Assembly: GCF_001475935.1 (NCBI RefSeq)
Contig: NZ_LDQA01000022.1
Location: 1 to 64,000 of the forward strand
Source: Aureimonas ureilytica
GTDB lineage: Bacteria > Pseudomonadota > Alphaproteobacteria > Rhizobiales > Rhizobiaceae
DNA length: 64,000 nucleotides
Direction: 5' to 3'
Shown: positions 8,924 through 17,684 of the stretch, in pieces
Layout: every line of letters starts with the position of its first letter
Position numbering within the stretch: position 1 is the first letter of the stretch
The notes under the pieces: generated by a model
Databases searched by the model: none
What the model saw: the letters and a program-made list of their open reading frames with translations, nothing else
Told to the model about the DNA's origin: nothing
Made by a program: the position numbers and the translations under genes

Positions 8924-8966
8924 GTCGCGAGGGGCGGGTCGGGCGAACCGTGCCGCCCCTCGCGAC
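8924..8966. terminator. Strong hairpin between convergent genes, probable terminator
   Basis: A perfect 14-bp inverted repeat (GTCGCGAGGGGCGG at 8924-8937 and its complement at 8953-8966) with a 15-base loop lies between the convergent acetyltransferase and murQ genes. A second smaller hairpin (CGCCTGCC, 8859-8866 / 8872-8879) follows the acetyltransferase stop. Neither has a good T-run, so termination is inferred from position and stability. Confidence 0.5.
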
Positions 8967-8984
8967 CTCGGCGGTTTGAGAGGC

Positions 8985-9854
8985 CTATTCCTGCAAATTG
9001 TCGGCCTCGGCCCGCAGGATCGCCTCGCGAATGCGCCCGCCCGTGGCGTCCAGCGCTTCGCGCGCGCGATCGAGGCCGCAGCCCGCGACATCGGCCACCA
9101 TGCGCTCTGCCCGCGCCCGCAGCTTGTCGTTGGTCGGGCGCATCTCCACCATTCGGCCGCGAAACACCTTGCCGAGGCGAATCATCACCGCCGTCGACAG
9201 GAGATTGAGCGCGATCTTCTGCGCCGTGCCGGCCGCCATGCGGGTGGAGCCGGCCAGCACCTCCGGCCCTGTGCGCAGGAGAATACCGATCTCGGCCGCC
9301 CGCAGGAGCGGGCCGCTCGGCTCGTTGGCGAAGGCGATGGTCAGGGCACCGCGCTCGCGCGCCTTGGCGATACAGGCCAGGGTGAAGGGCGTGCGCCCGC
9401 TGGCGGCAACGCCGATCACCACGTCGCGCCCGCAAAGCCCGGCCTCCGCGATCATCGCGGCAGCGGACGCTTCGTCGTCCTCCGCGCCTTCGCGCGCCAG
9501 CGCAAGGCTGGTGACGCCGCCCGCCAGAAGAAACACCGCGCGCTCCGGCGGCCAATCGAAGGTCGGGCCAAGCTCCACGCCGTCCTGCAAGGCCAGACGG
9601 CCGGACGTGCCCGCGCCGCAATAGACGACGCGGGACTCGCGGTCTCGGCCAAGCCGCGCGGCGACGGCATCGGCGGCCCGCTCGATGTCGGGCAGCGCGG
9701 CCGCGACCGACGCCAGCGCCTTGGTATGGCCGCCCAGCAGGACCTCCAGAAGCGCCGATGTCGGGCGCGTTTCGAGATCGCTGAAACGGGGGTCCGCACG
9801 CTCCGTTTCGGGAAGCGAGGGATCGGAAAGCGGGGGCGTGGCAGGCAGCGTCAT
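8985..9854 (-). CDS. murQ: N-acetylmuramic acid 6-phosphate etherase
   Basis: This 289-residue lyase/etherase cleaves the D-lactyl ether of MurNAc-6-phosphate to give GlcNAc-6-phosphate during cell-wall recycling. The family motifs are clear: RFSDLETRPTSALLEVLL near the start, the sugar-isomerase phosphate site VVYCGAGTSGRLALQDG, the long EGAEDDEAS segment, GVAASGRTPF, and the EVLAGSTRMAAGTAQKIALNLLSTAVMIRLG block. The start at 9854 is chosen since GATGAGG lies just upstream and the protein then has the usual length; a longer in-frame start at 9941 is less likely. AnmK and MurNAc kinase genes are not nearby. Confidence 0.92.
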   Translation of the reverse strand: MTLPATPPLSDPSLPETERADPRFSDLETRPTSALLEVLLGGHTKALASVAAALPDIERAADAVAARLGRDRESRVVYCGAGTSGRLALQDGVELGPTFDWPPERAVFLLAGGVTSLALAREGAEDDEASAAAMIAEAGLCGRDVVIGVAASGRTPFTLACIAKARERGALTIAFANEPSGPLLRAAEIGILLRTGPEVLAGSTRMAAGTAQKIALNLLSTAVMIRLGKVFRGRMVEMRPTNDKLRARAERMVADVAGCGLDRAREALDATGGRIREAILRAEADNLQE

Positions 9855-9977
9855 GACCTCATCCGGCTGGTCCAGATATCCTGCCGGTAAATCGCCGAAC
9901 GAGGGGAAAGAGTTCCCCGCGTCCGACCCGTCGCAAAGCATCGCGCTTGTGGAGCGGGCGCGGGGAGTCCAGCTCCG

Positions 9978-12032
9978 TCAGCCGTCCGCGATCATGCGTT
10001 CGATCCGGTTCGTCAGAACGGCGATGTCGAAGGGCTTGGTGACGACCTGCATCCCCGGCTCGAGGTGGCCGTGGCTCAGAACCGCGCTTTCGGCATAGCC
10101 GGTGACGAAGAGAACCTTGAGCTGGGGGCGCAGCGCTCTGGCGGCGTCCGCCACCTGCCGACCGTTCATGCCGTTGGGCAGGCCGACATCGGTGATCAGA
10201 AGGTCGATGCGCGCGTCGGACGCGATCACCTTCATGCCCTGCGGCCCGTCGCCCGCTTCGATCGTGGTGTAGCCGAGGTCTTCCAGGACATCGACCACCA
10301 GCATCCGCACGATGGGCTCGTCATCGATCACGAGAACCGTCGTGCCGGCTTCCGCCCGGCCGGTGGCCTCGAGTTGGACATTGGCTTCAGGCTGCGCGGC
10401 GTCGGCATCGTGACGTGGCAGATGGATGCAGACGCGCGTCCCTTGGCCCGGCACCGAATCGATCCGCACCTGCCCGCCGGATTGACGCGCGAACCCGTAG
10501 ATCATCGACAGGCCGAGGCCCGTGCCGACGCCGATCGGCTTGGTGGTGAAGAACGGATCGAAGGCCCGCTCGATCACGTCGGCCGTCATGCCCGTGCCGG
10601 TGTCGGACACGCAAAGCGAGACATATTCGCCGGGCTCCAGATCGCGCTCGCGCGCGGCCCGCTCGTCCATATGGCAATTGTCGGTCTCGATCGTGATCTG
10701 CCCGCCATCGGGCATGGCGTCCCGCGCATTGATACACAGGTTCAGGAGGGCGTTTTCGAGCTGGTTGGAATCCACGAAGGTCGGCCAGAGATCGGCCTGC
10801 GCTTCGGTGGCCACGCGGATATGAGGTCCGACCGTTCGGCGGATCAGCTCTTCCATGTCGCTGACCAGACGATTGACGTCGGTCGGCTTGGGATCGAGCG
10901 TCTGGCGCCGGGAGAAGGCGAGCAGGCGATGCGTCAACGCGGCGGCGCGCTTGGCCGCCCCTTGCGCGCCCGTGATGTAGCGCTCCAGATCGTTCAGTCG
11001 CCCTTGCGCCACACGCGTCTGAAGCATTTCCAGCGAGCCCGTGATGCCGGCCAGGAGATTGTTGAAATCGTGGGCGAGCCCGCCGGTAAGCTGGCCGACA
11101 GCCTCCATCTTGTGGGACTGGCGCAAAGCATCCTCGGCCCGTTCGCGCTCGGCGATGGCATCGGCCATGCGCGTTTCGAGAAGCTCGTTCAGCGCCTGGT
11201 TCTGGCGCTCCACCGCCTTGCGCTCGGTGATGTCGAGGGCCGTGCTGACGAGGCCGACAACCGCGCCCATCTCGTCGCGCAGGGGGGCCTTGGTAGAGAG
11301 CCAGACACTAGGCGTCCCGTCCGGCCGGCGGATCTCTTCTTCGGTTTCCTCGCGCTCGCCCCGCTCCATCACGCCCTGGTCGGTGGCGCGCAGGCGCGCG
11401 GCCATCGCCTGATCGTCGAAATATTCGAACTCGTTGCGGCCGAGATAGGCGTCCGGCGCTTTGCCGATCAGTTCGGTCGTGCCGCGATTGGCCATCAGGA
11501 TGCGGCCGTCCCGATCCTTGGCATAGACGACGCCGGGCACCGCTTCGATGAAGCTGCGCAGCAGCGCGGTGGCGCGGTCGCGCTCGGCCTCCAGCGCGCG
11601 GCGTCCTTCGATGTCGAGGAGCACGCCGGGAAAGCGCAGCGGCGTTCCATCGGGCGCCCGGTCCACCCGGCCGTTCGCCTCGATCCAGTAATAGCGGCCG
11701 TCCATGCGGCGCACGCGATATTGATGCGCATAGGCCCCGCCACGGGCGATCACATCCTCGATCGCGACGATCACGCCCGGCTTGTCCTCGGGATGAACGG
11801 TCTCGATGACCTGCTGGAGGCTGAGGCCCTGACGTCCGCGCGAAGGGTCGATGCCGAAGGCCTGTGCGAACTGCTCGTCGATCGTGAAGCGATCGCTCGG
11901 CAGGTCCCAGAACCATGTGCCGATGATGGCACCCGCCGCGAGCGCGAGCTGAACGCGCTCGGCATCTTCGGTTTCGCCGGGATTGGTGTCGAGGCGGCGC
12001 CTGTCGCGCGCGTCGCCATCAAGGACGCTCAT
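9978..12032 (-). CDS. Hybrid sensor histidine kinase, PAS-PAS-HK-receiver
   Basis: A 684-residue cytoplasmic kinase without membrane segments. Residues about 27-145 are a PAS/PAC unit (TWFWDLPSDRFTIDEQFAQAFG...VRRMDGRYYWIEANGRV), 155-272 a second PAS/PAC unit (GVVYAKDRDGRILMAN...ALDITERKA), then a coiled linker. The phosphorylated His321 lies in GGLAHDFNNLLAGI, a HWE/HisKA-4-type dimerisation motif. The ATPase N box is NLCINARDAMPDGG, followed by DTGTGM and GVGTGLGLSM. The C-terminal receiver domain (about 564-684) has acidic IDDEP and phospho-acceptor Asp615. The partner regulator is unknown and no input ligand is evident. A 12-bp tandem repeat lies just before the start codon. Confidence 0.92.
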   Translation of the reverse strand: MSVLDGDARDRRRLDTNPGETEDAERVQLALAAGAIIGTWFWDLPSDRFTIDEQFAQAFGIDPSRGRQGLSLQQVIETVHPEDKPGVIVAIEDVIARGGAYAHQYRVRRMDGRYYWIEANGRVDRAPDGTPLRFPGVLLDIEGRRALEAERDRATALLRSFIEAVPGVVYAKDRDGRILMANRGTTELIGKAPDAYLGRNEFEYFDDQAMAARLRATDQGVMERGEREETEEEIRRPDGTPSVWLSTKAPLRDEMGAVVGLVSTALDITERKAVERQNQALNELLETRMADAIAERERAEDALRQSHKMEAVGQLTGGLAHDFNNLLAGITGSLEMLQTRVAQGRLNDLERYITGAQGAAKRAAALTHRLLAFSRRQTLDPKPTDVNRLVSDMEELIRRTVGPHIRVATEAQADLWPTFVDSNQLENALLNLCINARDAMPDGGQITIETDNCHMDERAARERDLEPGEYVSLCVSDTGTGMTADVIERAFDPFFTTKPIGVGTGLGLSMIYGFARQSGGQVRIDSVPGQGTRVCIHLPRHDADAAQPEANVQLEATGRAEAGTTVLVIDDEPIVRMLVVDVLEDLGYTTIEAGDGPQGMKVIASDARIDLLITDVGLPNGMNGRQVADAARALRPQLKVLFVTGYAESAVLSHGHLEPGMQVVTKPFDIAVLTNRIERMIADG

Positions 12033-12040
12033 CGTGCCAT

Positions 12041-12064
12041 TGTCCTGTCGAGTGTCCTGTCGAG
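12041..12064. repeat. Two tandem 12-bp repeats before the histidine kinase gene
   Basis: TGTCCTGTCGAG occurs twice without a gap, at 12041-12052 and 12053-12064. On the minus strand the copies lie 9-32 bases upstream of the histidine kinase ATG and each carries AGGACA, so the nearer copy may supply a weak ribosome binding site. It could be a regulator half-site pair or simply a slippage duplication. Confidence 0.5.
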
Positions 12065-12291
12065 CCTTTCCGTGTGGCGCGACCGTCTGCCATGTTTAAT
12101 AGGAGCGTTAGGCACCAAAGCAAGTTTGTGGCGCAGAGGCGGCGAGGTCGTGCACGGCGCCCCCCGGCTTGACCCTTTCACCCGCTTCTGTCTGTTGAAT
12201 GGGTGAAACAACGCCCCGTCCAGCCTCGGAGGGGGCCAGCGCGCTGCGTCCCGACGTCCGAGCGCTTGCATCGCGCGCGAGAAGGAAAGCC

Positions 12292-13473
12292 ATGGCAGAG
12301 ACGAGTTCGGCCTTGCCCATCCGCCCTCCAGTGCTTGCCCATCCGCCGCGCCGGCGGCTGGAGGAACTGGACGGTCTGCGAGGCATCCTGGCGCTGTTCG
12401 TCGTCGTCTATCATCTCCGGGAACCGCTCGGGGTCATATCCGGCCCTTTGACCCGCGCCCTGCCGATCGTGGGGGAGGGCTGGTTCGCCGTCGACGTGTT
12501 CTTCGTGATGAGCGGCTTCGTCATGGCCTATGTCTATGGCTCCACCTTCGCCCGGAAGGTGACGTGGGCGGAGTACCGGGCCTTCTTCGTCGCCCGCATC
12601 GCCCGGCTTTATCCCGTCCACCTCGCCGCCCTGCTGGTGCTGGCGATCGTCTTCGTCCCGCGGCTCTATGGCACGCCCGAGGTCATGGACGAGGCGGGAC
12701 GGTTTTCCTGGCAGTCGGGCCTCGCCTCGCTTCTGATGCTGCATTCGCCTTGGATCGATCATCGAAGCTGGAACTTCCCCTCCTGGTCGATCTCGGCGGA
12801 ATGGCACGCCTATGTGCTGTTTCCGTTTCTGGTCGGGCCAGTCCTGCGCAGGAAAGCGATGTGGCTCACGATCCTCGTGGCGCTCTGCGTCGGCGGCGTG
12901 TTCGCGCTCTATTGGGCCGATCTGCCGCCGGATCGCTATCCGACCAATGGTCTGGTGGTCCTGGCGCGCGTTCTGCCGCTGTTTCTAGCGGGCGTGGCGC
13001 TCTATCCCCTCCATCAAACCTTTGGGGAACGGTTCGCCCATCCCGCGTTGGCCTTGATGCTGGCAGGCCTCGTTCTCGCCCTTCTGAACGTTCCTGATCT
13101 CGCGCCTGTGGTGGTCTTTCTGATCCCGCTTCTGACGCTCGCCGTTCTCAACGCGCCTGTGCTGCAAGGCCCTCTCAGCTCCGCACCGGCGCGCTTTCTC
13201 GGCTCGATTTCCTATAGTCTTTATATGACCCATGCCTTGGTCATGCTGCTGGGCTATCCGCTCGTATGGTACGGGGCGCGCCTGTTTTGGAGCGAGGCGG
13301 CCGCGCACGCCAGCGCGCCGTTCCAGTGGGGCGTTCTCGCCGCCTCGATCCTCACGTCCATCGTTCTGGGAACGCTGGTCTGGCGCTTCATCGAAGTGCC
13401 CGCCCGCTCGCGCGTCGCGCGGCTTCTGGCGCCGGGCGGCCCCGCGCGCGAGGCGAGGTCTGCCCGAGCCTAA
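12292..13473 (+). CDS. Acyltransferase 3 family membrane protein (OafA-like)
   Basis: A 393-residue polytopic membrane O-acyltransferase. The family signature RRRLEELDGLRGILALFVVVYH with its catalytic Arg and His opens the first membrane segment, and about ten hydrophobic segments follow. SWSISAEWHAYVLFPF and SYSLYMTHALVMLLGYPLV are further conserved blocks. Such proteins transfer acetyl or other acyl groups to surface polysaccharides, O-antigen or peptidoglycan. The start at 12292 is chosen because AAGGAAAGCC precedes it; the frame is open further upstream. It ends overlapping the convergent GntR gene by four bases. No polysaccharide genes are adjacent, so the acceptor is unknown. Confidence 0.88.
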   Translation: MAETSSALPIRPPVLAHPPRRRLEELDGLRGILALFVVVYHLREPLGVISGPLTRALPIVGEGWFAVDVFFVMSGFVMAYVYGSTFARKVTWAEYRAFFVARIARLYPVHLAALLVLAIVFVPRLYGTPEVMDEAGRFSWQSGLASLLMLHSPWIDHRSWNFPSWSISAEWHAYVLFPFLVGPVLRRKAMWLTILVALCVGGVFALYWADLPPDRYPTNGLVVLARVLPLFLAGVALYPLHQTFGERFAHPALALMLAGLVLALLNVPDLAPVVVFLIPLLTLAVLNAPVLQGPLSSAPARFLGSISYSLYMTHALVMLLGYPLVWYGARLFWSEAAAHASAPFQWGVLAASILTSIVLGTLVWRFIEVPARSRVARLLAPGGPAREARSARA

Positions 13474-14192
13474 TCGGTCTCTCGCGGCCCCGGCACGAAG
13501 CGCAGCCCGTAGTCGAGATGGCGGCTCATGAGATAGGCATAGGCGAGGCGGTCGCCGGCCCGCAGCGCCGCCACGATCTCCCGATGGGTCTCGTGCGTGT
13601 TGGCTTGAACCGGGCGCGCGTCCTTGCCGACCCGCATCAGGTCTTCGATCACAGGGCGCAGGAAGCGGAAGGTGGTAAGCGTCGTACGGTTGGCCCCCAG
13701 CGCGATCAGCGCCTCGTGAAAGGCATAGTCCGCCTGCGCCCGCGCCGTGCTGGTCTCTGCCTTCAGAATCCGGTCGTTGACGCGATCCAGCGCATCGAAA
13801 TCCGCAGGCTCGGCGCGCTTCAGGATGTCCTCGCCGATCCCGATCTCGATCAGCCGGCGAAAGCCCTGCACATCGCGAAACTCGCCCGGCGAGATGCCGT
13901 CATGGAAGGAGAAGAGCCGGCGCAGCGCCTCGCCATGGCCGCTCGCCAGAACAGCGCCGACCTTGGGCCGCGTTTCCACCAGACCATAGGCGCGCAGCAC
14001 CACCAAGGCTTCGCGCACCGTATTGCGCGACGCCCCGAACATCTCGCCGAGTTCCCGCTCGGTCGGCAGCGCATCGCCGACCCGAAGGCTGCGCCGCGCG
14101 AACATCTCGCGCAAATCCTCCACCAGCCGATCCACCGCCGAGAGGCGCGGCTCGCCCTCCGAAGGGCTCGTCTCGGATTTGGAATCGGTCAT
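13470..14192 (-). CDS. GntR/FadR-family regulator, probable UxuR-like repressor of uxuA
   Basis: A 240-residue regulator. The N-terminal winged helix-turn-helix covers about residues 20-85 (LVEDLREMFARRSLRVGDALPTERELGEMFGASRNTVREAL). A C-terminal helical FCD domain follows (FRRLIEIGIGEDI...DYAFHEALIALGANRTTL...HETHREIVAALRAGD), which in this family binds a sugar acid and a metal. It is divergent from uxuA, and TGGTCCA-centred repeats lie in the shared intergenic region, so control of mannonate dehydratase in response to a hexuronate intermediate is the simplest reading. Start at 14192 is supported by AAGAGA; a longer in-frame start at 14264 has no such site. Confidence 0.85.
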   Translation of the reverse strand: MTDSKSETSPSEGEPRLSAVDRLVEDLREMFARRSLRVGDALPTERELGEMFGASRNTVREALVVLRAYGLVETRPKVGAVLASGHGEALRRLFSFHDGISPGEFRDVQGFRRLIEIGIGEDILKRAEPADFDALDRVNDRILKAETSTARAQADYAFHEALIALGANRTTLTTFRFLRPVIEDLMRVGKDARPVQANTHETHREIVAALRAGDRLAYAYLMSRHLDYGLRFVPGPRETD

Positions 14193-14201
14193 GGCGATCT
14201 C

Positions 14202-14286
14202 TTGTTGGTCCACAATGGCAAAAAGGGACGTCCACTTCGCTTCGGAACGACAACCTCTTGTCAAGGCGCATGATCTGGTCCAACAA
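14202..14286. promoter_or_regulatory. Candidate operators of the divergent GntR regulator / uxuA promoters
   Basis: Two related elements sit in the 120-bp divergent intergenic region. TTGTTGGTCCACAA (14202-14215) and TGGTCCAACAA (14276-14286) share a TGGTCCA core; read on opposite strands they give TGG(A/T)CCAACAA in inverted orientation. One lies just before the regulator ATG, the other about 26 bases before uxuA. A TTGTCA at 14258-14263 could be the uxuA -35 box, but no convincing -10 was seen. This spacing fits autoregulation plus uxuA repression. Confidence 0.45.
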
Positions 14287-14312
14287 ATAGCGAGTCAAGA
14301 GAGGGCTCGATC

Positions 14313-15515
14313 ATGTTGCCGATGATGAAGGAATGTTTTCGCTGGTACGGTCCGTCGGACCCCGTGCCGCTCGCCCATATCGCGCAGGCCGGCGCGACGG
14401 GCATCGTCTCGGCGCTGCACGGCATCTATGACGGCTCGCCCTGGCCCGAAGACGCGCTCTTGAAGCATAAGGCCACGATCGAGGCGGCCGGGCTGGAATG
14501 GTCGGTGGTGGAAAGCATCCCTGTCCACAATTCGATCAAGATCGGCGCGCCCGAGCGCGACCGCTATATCGGCTGGTACAAGGATTCGCTGCGGGCCGTG
14601 GCGCGGGCCGGCGTCTCTACCGTCTGCTACAATTTCATGCCCGTTCTCGACTGGACACGCACCGAGCTGAAACATCCCATGCCGAACGGCGCGCTGGCGC
14701 TGCGCTTCGACGCGGTGGATTTCGCGGCCTATGACGTCTTCATCCTGAAGCGGCCGGGCGCGGAAGGCGACTATGCGCCCGAGCGCGTGCGCGAGGCCGA
14801 GGCGCGCATGGCCGACATGACCGAGGAGCGCGCCGCGCGCATCGAGCGCAATCTGATCGCCGGCCTGCCCGCCAGCGAGCGCCAGTATGACCGCGTGCTG
14901 CTCCTCAAGGCGCTGGCCGACTATGACGGGCTGACGGCCGACGATCTGCACGAGCATCTCGCCCATTTCCTGCGCGAGATCACGCCGGTGGCGGCCGAGT
15001 GCGGATTGCGTCTCTGCATTCACCCGGACGATCCGGCCTTCTCGCTCTTCGGTCTGCCGCGCATCGTCTCGACCACCGCCGATGCCCGCCGCATCCTCGC
15101 GGCCGCCGACCATGAGGCGAACGGGCTGACCTTCTGCGTCGGCTCCTATGGCACGCGCGAGGAAAACGACCTGCCGGCCATGGTGCGCGAGTTCGGGCCG
15201 CGCATCCACTTCGCGCATCTGCGCAATGTGACGCGCGAGCCGGACGGCTCCTTCCATGAGGCCGACCATCTCGGCGGCTCCAGCGACATGCCGGCCGTCA
15301 TCATCGCGCTTTTGGACGAGCAGGCGCGGCGCGTGGCCGAGGGGCGGGCCGACTGGCAGATTCCGCTGCGGCCCGACCACGGCCATCTCATGGCTGACGA
15401 TCTCGACAAGGAGCGCATCAACCCCGGCTATTCCCTTATCGGCCGTCTGCGCGGTCTTGCGGAGATTCGCGGTGTGATGCAGGGCGTGGCGACGGAGCGG
15501 CGCCTTCGCGCCTGA
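14313..15515 (+). CDS. uxuA: Mannonate dehydratase
   Basis: The 400-residue enzyme dehydrates D-mannonate to 2-keto-3-deoxy-D-gluconate in glucuronate catabolism (EC 4.2.1.8). Family features include the N-terminal [13 protein letters not shown], the [13 protein letters not shown] block, [48 protein letters not shown] with metal ligands, [23 protein letters not shown], and [12 protein letters not shown] near the C-terminus. Length is normal. AAGAGAGGG provides the ribosome binding site. Downstream glucuronate isomerase, fructuronate reductase and KDG kinase are not in this window, so the rest of the pathway must be elsewhere or the enzyme serves another aldonate source. Confidence 0.95.
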   Translation: MLPMMKECFRWYGPSDPVPLAHIAQAGATGIVSALHGIYDGSPWPEDALLKHKATIEAAGLEWSVVESIPVHNSIKIGAPERDRYIGWYKDSLRAVARAGVSTVCYNFMPVLDWTRTELKHPMPNGALALRFDAVDFAAYDVFILKRPGAEGDYAPERVREAEARMADMTEERAARIERNLIAGLPASERQYDRVLLLKALADYDGLTADDLHEHLAHFLREITPVAAECGLRLCIHPDDPAFSLFGLPRIVSTTADARRILAAADHEANGLTFCVGSYGTREENDLPAMVREFGPRIHFAHLRNVTREPDGSFHEADHLGGSSDMPAVIIALLDEQARRVAEGRADWQIPLRPDHGHLMADDLDKERINPGYSLIGRLRGLAEIRGVMQGVATERRLRA

Positions 15516-15544
15516 TCCTTGCGCCGGACACGCTGACGGAACGA

Positions 15545-15575
15545 GGCTCGCCGCCGCCGCGCGGTGGGCCTTTTT
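15545..15575 (+). terminator. Rho-independent terminator after uxuA
   Basis: A 10-bp stem containing two G-T pairs (GGCTCGCCGC at 15545-15554 with GCGGTGGGCC at 15561-15570) is followed directly by TTTTT. It lies 30 bases past the uxuA stop. Confidence 0.75.
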
Positions 15576-15674
15576 CGTGGGCTGGGAAACACGGCCAAGC
15601 CTTGCCTCGCCCGGTCCGCCGGCCCAGAATCCACTTTGGCGGCACTGGCCGCTTCCGAGTCGAGGGGAGAGGCG

Positions 15675-16211
15675 ATGCAGCCCGACCGTGTTCCCGATGT
15701 GACCTTCCGCACGCGCGTGCGCAACGACGCGCTGGGCGGACCGAACCCGTTCGAGTGGAAGTCGCTGACGAGCGCCGATGTCTTTTCGGGCAAGCGCATC
15801 GTGCTGTTTGCCGTGCCCGGCGCCTTCACACCCGCTTGCTCGGAGACCCATCTGCCGGGCTTCGAAGCGCATTATGACGAGTTTCGGGCGCTCGGCGTCG
15901 ATCAGGTCGTCTGTCTGTCGGTGAACGACGCTTTCGTGCTCTTTCAGTGGGCCAAGGCCAGCGGCGTGGAGAAGGTCTTCATGCTGCCCGATGGCAATGG
16001 CGATTTCACGCGCCGCATGGGACTTCTCGTTCAGCGCACACAGACCGGCATGGGCCTTCGCAGCTGGCGCTATTCCATGCTCGTGGAAGATGGTGCGATC
16101 GTGAAGATGTTCCTCGAGCCGGGGGTGCGCGACGAGCCCGAGGGCGTCGGCGTCAAGGTCTCGGACGCCGGCACCATGCTGGCCTTCCTGCGCCAGCGCC
16201 CATCCGCCTGA
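15675..16211 (+). CDS. Peroxiredoxin, Prx5-like
   Basis: A 178-residue thiol peroxidase of the atypical Prx5 group. The peroxidatic cysteine lies in AVPGAFTPACSETHLPGF, and VCLSVNDAFVLFQWAKA is the second conserved block. It reduces hydrogen peroxide or alkyl hydroperoxides with glutathione or thioredoxin. A Trp/Arg-containing RSWRYSMLVEDG stretch near residue 135 is usual for the family. The start at 15675 is chosen because GGGGAGAGGCG precedes it. It stands 34-40 bases before the aldehyde dehydrogenase gene on the same strand, so the two may be cotranscribed. Confidence 0.92.
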   Translation: MQPDRVPDVTFRTRVRNDALGGPNPFEWKSLTSADVFSGKRIVLFAVPGAFTPACSETHLPGFEAHYDEFRALGVDQVVCLSVNDAFVLFQWAKASGVEKVFMLPDGNGDFTRRMGLLVQRTQTGMGLRSWRYSMLVEDGAIVKMFLEPGVRDEPEGVGVKVSDAGTMLAFLRQRPSA

Positions 16212-16251
16212 CCTCTGTTTCAGACCCTATCGCATCGGCAGGAGAATGCCC

Positions 16252-17682
16252 GTGAGCCACGCCTTGCAATTCTATATCGACGGCGCCTGGGTGGACCCGG
16301 CTGAACTGAAGCGCCTCGCCGTCATCGATCCCTCGACGGAGGAGCCTTGCGGCGAGATCGCAATCGGCTCGGCCGAAGACGTGGACAAGGCGGTGGCGGC
16401 CGCGCGGCGCGCCTTCGAAAGCTTCTCGCTCACCAGCCGGGAGGAGAGGCTGGCACTCCTGCGCCGGCTTCAGACGATCTACGAGCGGCGGCTGGACGAA
16501 CTCGGCGCGGTGATCAGCCGCGAGATGGGCGCGCCGCTCCCTTTCGCGCGCGAATGGCAGGCCGGCATTGGCCTGCGCCATCTCAAGAAGGCGATCGAGA
16601 CGCTGGAGACGTTCCGCTTCGAGGAACCGCGCGGCACGACCATGGTGTTCAAGGAGCCGATCGGCGTCGTCGGCATGATCACGCCCTGGAACTGGCCGAT
16701 GAACCAGATCATGGCCAAGGTCGCGCCGGCACTGGCGACCGGCTGCACCATGGTTCTGAAACCCTCCGAGATCGCACCGCTGAGTGCCATCCTCTTCGCC
16801 GAGATGATGGATGAGGCGGGCGTGCCGGCGGGTGTGTTCAACCTCGTCAATGGCGACGGACCTGGCGTCGGCGAGGCGATCTCGCGCCATCCGGGCATCG
16901 ACATGGTGTCCTTCACCGGCTCGACCCGCGCCGGCATTCTCGTTGCCAAAGGCGCGGCGGACACGATCAAGCGCGTGCATCAGGAACTCGGCGGCAAGTC
17001 CGCCAATATCCTTCTGCCCGATGTCGATCTGGAAGCGGCGGTGACCAAGGGCGTGCAGGGTTGCTTCGGAAACTCGGGCCAGAGCTGCAATGCGCCGACG
17101 CGCATGTTCGTGCCCGCCGATCGGCACGACGAAGCGGCCGAGATCGCCGCGCGCGCAGCCTCCGCCTTCAAGACCGGCCCGGCGGATGCGGACGGGGTGC
17201 ATCTCGGTCCGGTCGTCAGCCAGATGCAATATGACAAGATCCAGCGCCTGATCGAGACCGGTATCGCGGAGGGAGCCAGCCTCGTCGCGGGCGGGCTCGG
17301 GCGGCCGGATGGCATGAACCGGGGCTATTTCGTCCAGCCCACGGTCTTTGCGCATGTCACGCCCGACATGACGATCGCGCGGGAGGAAATCTTCGGCCCG
17401 GTCCTGTCGATCCTCTCCTATGAAAGCGAGGAGGATGCGATCCGCCTCGCCAACGACACGGTCTATGGGCTCGCCGCCTATATCCAGTCGGGCGATCCGG
17501 CCCGCGCGCGCCGCGTCGCCTCGCGGATGCGGGCCGGCAGCGTCTATCTGGACTATCCCGCCTGGGATCCCGGCGCGCCCTTCGGCGGCTACAAACAGTC
17601 CGGCAACGGGCGCGAATATGCCGATTTCGGGCTGGAGGAGTTTCTGGAGATCAAGGGCGTGGTCGGCTACGGCGCGGCCTGA
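16252..17682 (+). CDS. NAD(P)-dependent aldehyde dehydrogenase
   Basis: A 476-residue ALDH-superfamily enzyme oxidising an aldehyde to the acid. The conserved PWNWPMNQ (substrate-pocket Asn), the FTGSTRAG cofactor loop, catalytic Glu in QELGGKSANI, catalytic Cys in GNSGQSCNAPTRM, and the EEIFGPVLSIL and PFGGYKQSGNGRE blocks are all intact. The substrate cannot be read from the sequence. An ATG lies at 16246, but GGAG is only one base from it; the in-frame GTG at 16252 has that GGAG at seven bases and is preferred. It is possibly cotranscribed with the peroxiredoxin gene. Confidence 0.9.
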   Translation: MSHALQFYIDGAWVDPAELKRLAVIDPSTEEPCGEIAIGSAEDVDKAVAAARRAFESFSLTSREERLALLRRLQTIYERRLDELGAVISREMGAPLPFAREWQAGIGLRHLKKAIETLETFRFEEPRGTTMVFKEPIGVVGMITPWNWPMNQIMAKVAPALATGCTMVLKPSEIAPLSAILFAEMMDEAGVPAGVFNLVNGDGPGVGEAISRHPGIDMVSFTGSTRAGILVAKGAADTIKRVHQELGGKSANILLPDVDLEAAVTKGVQGCFGNSGQSCNAPTRMFVPADRHDEAAEIAARAASAFKTGPADADGVHLGPVVSQMQYDKIQRLIETGIAEGASLVAGGLGRPDGMNRGYFVQPTVFAHVTPDMTIAREEIFGPVLSILSYESEEDAIRLANDTVYGLAAYIQSGDPARARRVASRMRAGSVYLDYPAWDPGAPFGGYKQSGNGREYADFGLEEFLEIKGVVGYGAA

Positions 17683-17684
17683 GG

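Noticed and set aside
10065-12206. A 713-codon open frame antisense to the histidine kinase
   Set aside because: Same kind of shadow: no domain, no ribosome binding site, and the kinase motifs on the minus strand are all intact.
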